Below, in pieces: positions 63,373 to 64,000 of a stretch of DNA of 64,000 nucleotides (position 1 is the first letter of the stretch; every line of letters starts with the position of its first letter). A model generated the notes under the pieces. The model was not told the DNA's origin, searched no databases, and saw only the letters and a program-made list of their open reading frames with translations. A program made the position numbers and the translations under genes. Location: NCBI RefSeq assembly GCF_001421765.1, contig NZ_LMLA01000001.1, forward strand, positions 605,199 through 669,198, written 5' to 3'. The DNA is from Sphingomonas sp. Leaf32 (GTDB taxonomy: Bacteria; Pseudomonadota; Alphaproteobacteria; Sphingomonadales; Sphingomonadaceae).

Positions 63373-64000
63373 TCAGCTCCACGTCGCGAGCGGGGGCAGG
63401 CTCATCAGGATCGCATCGATATTGCCGCCGGTCTTGAGGCCGAACAGCGTGCCGCGATCATAGACGAGGTTGAATTCGGCATAGCGCCCGCGCCATTCCA
63501 GCTGCCGCGCGCGGTCGGCATCGTCGAACGGTTGCGCCATGCGGCGACGGACCAGTTCGGGATAGATCGACAGGAATGCCTCGCCCACGTCGCGGGTGAA
63601 GGCGAAGTCGGCGTCCCAGTCGTTGCCGAGATGATCGTAGAAGATGCCGCCCACCCCGCGATGCACGCCGCGATGGGGGATGTAGAAATAGTCATCGGCC
63701 CATTGTTTGAACCGGGGATAGTGGGCCGGATCATGCGCGTCGCACGCCGCCTGCATCGTGGCATGGAAATCGGCGGTATCCCGGGGATAGGGGATAGGCG
63801 GGTTGAGGTCCGCGCCGCCGCCGAACCAGCGCTTCGTCGTCACCAGGAAACGGGTGTTCATGTGCACGGCGGGCACGTGCGGGTTGGCCATGTGCGCGAC
63901 CAGGCTGATGCCGGTCGCGAAGAAGCGCGGGTCCTCTGCCGCGCCGTGGATCGACTTGGCGAACTCGCCCTCGAACGTGCCGCCGACGGTAGAGACGTTC
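63373..64000 (-). CDS. hemF: oxygen-dependent coproporphyrinogen III oxidase, 5' truncated
   Basis: The window ends inside this gene; the minus-strand frame stays open to base 64000, so the N terminus is missing. The visible 209 residues are clear Hem[14 protein letters not shown] at the cut edge, [55 protein letters not shown], and [20 protein letters not shown] then [16 protein letters not shown]. It converts coproporphyrinogen III to protoporphyrinogen IX using O2 in heme synthesis. Confidence 0.96.
   Translation of the reverse strand, partial: NVSTVGGTFEGEFAKSIHGAAEDPRFFATGISLVAHMANPHVPAVHMNTRFLVTTKRWFGGGADLNPPIPYPRDTADFHATMQAACDAHDPAHYPRFKQWADDYFYIPHRGVHRGVGGIFYDHLGNDWDADFAFTRDVGEAFLSIYPELVRRRMAQPFDDADRARQLEWRGRYAEFNLVYDRGTLFGLKTGGNIDAILMSLPPLATWS

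Overview
The window is a high-GC alphaproteobacterial chromosome segment, most likely from Sphingomonas or a close sphingomonad. This is an inference from gene content, not a database match. The pointers are an alphaproteobacterial-type dcw division/cell-wall cluster, a TonB-dependent receptor grouped with SapC, cupin and tryptophan-halogenase-like genes, the scpAB-tatABC order, an entericidin-type lipoprotein, and palindromic repeats starting GTCACCCCGGAC. No transposase, integrase, prophage or CRISPR array was seen. Most genes sit in tight operons with ATGA or GTGA stop/start overlaps.

Layout. 1-2.2 kb: end of a GH125 exo-mannosidase, a TetR regulator with two operator-like palindromes, and a small unknown gene. 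2.2-8.2 kb: a TctE/TctD-type two-component system divergent from a solute-binding protein, an OprP-like porin and a CitMHS citrate transporter, which together look like a tricarboxylate sensing and uptake locus. 8.2-10.5 kb: TerC-like membrane protein, alpha/beta hydrolase, phosphatidylserine decarboxylase. 10.5-19.8 kb: TonB receptor, halogenase-like, SapC, cupin, second halogenase-like and LacI genes, with paired LacI-type operators before the receptor gene. 20.1-25.9 kb: tRNA-Glu, recJ, metZ-apaG-lysR, cysK.

26.3-45.1 kb is a complete dcw cluster: mraZ, rsmH, ftsL, ftsI, murE, murF, mraY, murD, ftsW, murG, murC, a 64-codon unknown gene, murB, ddl, ftsQ, ftsA, ftsZ. It is preceded by a four-repeat MraZ box. 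It builds the lipid-linked peptidoglycan precursor and the divisome that uses it. 45-55 kb: membrane and SPOR-domain proteins, dGTPase, a DUF1800/DUF1501 exported pair, argS, a second SPOR protein, nagZ. 55-58.5 kb: PAS-like protein, scpAB, tatABC. 58.5-64 kb: small lipoproteins (one very Met-rich), a secreted unknown, lipB, two paralogous membrane proteins, a GNAT acetyltransferase, and the start-truncated hemF.

The less ordinary material is in three places: the halogenase/SapC/cupin/TonB module, the solute-binding protein beside a two-component system without an ABC permease, and the non-coding DNA. The non-coding DNA includes three copies of a palindromic element whose core is inverted in one copy, a perfect 12-bp hairpin inside murD, a hairpin over the start codon after ftsZ, and a structured segment with an 11-G run.
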